Of a stretch of 64,000 nt of DNA, positions 62,317-64,000 are shown piece by piece (within the stretch, counting starts at the first letter, position 1; each line of letters opens with the position of its first letter). Where the stretch lies: the NCBI GenBank assembly GCA_029777945.1, contig JAKORG010000003.1, positions 62,001 to 126,000 on the forward strand, in the 5' to 3' direction. Source of the stretch: Deltaproteobacteria bacterium. Its GTDB lineage: Bacteria > Desulfobacterota > Syntrophorhabdia > Syntrophorhabdales > Syntrophorhabdaceae. Under the pieces are notes generated by a model. That model saw nothing but the letters and a program-made list of their open reading frames with translations, ran no database searches and was not told the DNA's origin. The position numbers and the translations under genes are program-made.

Positions 62317-64000
62317 GTGGTTACATCCTTCAGTATTTTATTTTATCGGTAGCCTGTTACTGCCATTTATAAAGAGTGAAAAGGCAAAGAAGTTTTTGCT
62401 CTTATTAATACCTTCCCTGTCTATAATAGACGTGGCATTGATGCAGGAGGGTGTTTACGGCGCATTTAACTTCCTAAATATAAATCTCATTTTTGGAAGG
62501 GTGGATAAGCTTTCCCTTGTCTTTGCATGGGTATTTGTAATCATGGCATTTTTAGGTGCCCTATATGCCCTTCATGTTAAAGAGGACGGCCATCACATAG
62601 CTGCAAATTTTTATATAGGAAGCTCTCTCGGTGCAATATTCGGCGGTGATTATCTTACAGTTTTTATCTTCTGGGAAATTATGGCATTTTCTTCTGTTTT
62701 TCTCGTCTGGTATAGAAAAGAGCAAAAATCCATAGATGCAGGATACAGATATTTACTCGTCCATGTATTCGGTGGACTTTTGTTTTTGGCTGGCATGATG
62801 CTTTACTATTACAAAACAGGCAACCTGGCATTCGAGAGAATTCTACCAACCAATGCAGGTGTGGCAGAATATTTGATCCTTGCCGGTTTTTCTCTAAACG
62901 CTGCAGTTATTCCCCTCCATGCATGGTTACCCGATGCATATCCTGAGGCAACTGTGGAGGGTGCTGTTTTTATGTGTGCCTTTACTACAAAGACAGCAGT
63001 TTATGTGCTGGCAAGGGGTTTTCCAGGATTTGAGGTGCTGGCTATTTTAGGAACTGCCATGACTGTTTACGGTGTTTTTTATGCAGTAATAGAAAATGAT
63101 ATGCGCCGGGTCCTTGCTTACCATATTATAAGTCAGGTTGGCTACATGGTGGCAGGTGTCGGTATAGGCACAGAACTATCAGTAAACGGTGCATGTGCCC
63201 ACGCCTTTGCCCATATACTCTATAAGGCACTTCTTTTCATGGGTGCAGGTGCAGTGCTTTATATGACTGGGACTGCTAAATTGACAAAACTTGGCGGTCT
63301 TTATAAGTACATGCCTTTGACAATGATATTCTATATTGTAGGTGCCATCTCCATTTCAGGATTTCCTCTCTTTTCAGGATTTGTGAGTAAGTCCATGATA
63401 GTGGCCGCAGCCCATGAAGAAGGAAGGCTCATACTTATGCTTCTTATGAATCTTGCAGGCATTGGTACATTCCTTTCTGTGGGATTAAAGGTTACGTACT
63501 TTGCATTCTTCAGTAAAGATAAAGCACCTATTAAGGCCTCTGAACCCCCTAAAAATATGCTCTGGTCTATGGGATTGACCTCTGCCCTTTGCTTTATAAT
63601 AGGTATTTACCCTGATTCACTTTATGTTTTATTGCCTTACAACGTTGAATACCATCCATATACCTTATCCCATCTTTCAGAGATGTTACAGATTTTATCC
63701 TTTACTGGGTTAATATTCTTCCTTCTCGTTAAAAAGCTTGCACCAGAAGAAAAGATTAATTTGGATATGGACTACGTATACAGAAAAGGTGGCAGGGCAT
63801 TTATGTTTGTAGACGATATGGTAATAAGCCCGATTGATACATGGTGGGGTAATCTATATAATACAGTTGGTCTTAAACTCCTTTTCCTTAAGGCACGATT
63901 TGCTTCATTGTTTGACAGGGTTGTGATAGACGGTATCGTAGATGGAACAGCATTTTCAGTGAGGATGGTAGGATTTCTTGTAAGAAAATTGCAAACAGGC
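62309..64000 (+). CDS. Na+/H+ antiporter or complex I antiporter-like subunit (3' partial)
   Basis: The frame from the ATG at 62309 stays open for 564 codons to the right edge. The protein has F-I-F-W-E-I-M-A-F-S-S-V-F-L-V-W, P-L-H-A-W-L-P-D-A-Y-P-E-A-T-V-E-G-A, and V-L-A-Y-H-I-I-S-Q-V-G-Y-M-V-A-G, all antiporter-subunit motifs. Its last part (R-K-G-G-R-A-F-M-F-V-D-D) is an added tail like those of NuoL or MrpA/D relatives. Overlaps the previous gene by eight bases. Confidence 0.88.
   Translation, partial: MDRWLHPSVFYFIGSLLLPFIKSEKAKKFLLLLIPSLSIIDVALMQEGVYGAFNFLNINLIFGRVDKLSLVFAWVFVIMAFLGALYALHVKEDGHHIAANFYIGSSLGAIFGGDYLTVFIFWEIMAFSSVFLVWYRKEQKSIDAGYRYLLVHVFGGLLFLAGMMLYYYKTGNLAFERILPTNAGVAEYLILAGFSLNAAVIPLHAWLPDAYPEATVEGAVFMCAFTTKTAVYVLARGFPGFEVLAILGTAMTVYGVFYAVIENDMRRVLAYHIISQVGYMVAGVGIGTELSVNGACAHAFAHILYKALLFMGAGAVLYMTGTAKLTKLGGLYKYMPLTMIFYIVGAISISGFPLFSGFVSKSMIVAAAHEEGRLILMLLMNLAGIGTFLSVGLKVTYFAFFSKDKAPIKASEPPKNMLWSMGLTSALCFIIGIYPDSLYVLLPYNVEYHPYTLSHLSEMLQILSFTGLIFFLLVKKLAPEEKINLDMDYVYRKGGRAFMFVDDMVISPIDTWWGNLYNTVGLKLLFLKARFASLFDRVVIDGIVDGTAFSVRMVGFLVRKLQTG

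Noticed and set aside
1-64000. tRNA, rRNA, SRP RNA or CRISPR arrays
   Set aside because: I saw no cloverleaf with GGTTCGAATCC-type arms, no conserved rRNA stretches, no GGAAGGAAGCAG SRP core and no regularly spaced repeats. This was an eye scan, so a short RNA could be missed.

Overview
This 64 kb window is a dense, low-GC stretch of chromosome from an anaerobic, Gram-negative-type bacterium with quinone-linked electron transfer. The content (ETF with a membrane Fe-S ETF:quinone oxidoreductase, a complex I without the NADH module in view, Na+-pumping decarboxylase subunits, a sensory [FeFe]-hydrogenase-like protein, and NIL/ferredoxin plus UPF0280 genes) suggests a syntrophic or sulfate-reducing lineage in the broad Desulfobacterota/deltaproteobacterial sphere. 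That placement is inference; no rRNA gene is present to prove it.

Layout. 1-8.7 kb: end of a sugar-isomerase-like gene, radA, a convergent usp / NIL-ferredoxin / UPF0280 group, a small unknown gene, a radical SAM gene whose third cluster cysteine is missing, and a peptide-transport and NagA-like operon. 8.7-17.8 kb: an HD-GYP gene remnant, PAS sensor proteins, and an etfB-etfA-(ETF:quinone oxidoreductase)-gamma-carbonic-anhydrase operon read on the minus strand. 18.4-25.7 kb: larC, larB and a conserved translation block (yraN, rnhB, rplS, an RNA methyltransferase, trmD, rimM, a KH protein, rpsP, ffh). 25.9-29.4 kb: an IclR regulator, a lipoprotein, cysS and a lone 2-oxoacid oxidoreductase gamma subunit. 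29.7-33.0 kb: a five-gene cluster (DRTGG, RsbW-like ATPase, H-cluster/ferredoxin protein, DRTGG, PHP) that looks like a redox or H2-sensing signalling system. 33.1-44.7 kb: a PPC-domain protein, a GT-C glycosyltransferase, an APC permease, oadB/oadG-like genes, terC, a two-component system with a DASS anion transporter, and unknown proteins.

44.7-47.4 kb is the most clearly acquired region. It has an insertion-sequence remnant, then an apparently intact integron cassette carrying an HNH nuclease and a DNA methyltransferase, bounded by an attC-like palindrome and a GTTAGGC core site. A broken integron integrase is read in the opposite direction from the other side of that core site, which is the classical integron layout.

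47.4-55.7 kb: a glycosyltransferase overlapping a HIT-like DUF4922 protein, a short Fe-S flavin oxidoreductase, a cupin, trpS, DUF502, tatC, DedA and a lytic transglycosylase. 55.9 kb to the right edge: nuoA-B-CD-H-I-J-K followed by two Mrp/NuoL-M-type antiporter subunits, the last one cut by the window. Genes for ETF oxidation, complex I and Na+/H+ translocation together suggest an energy-limited metabolism running on ferredoxin and acyl-CoA-derived electrons.
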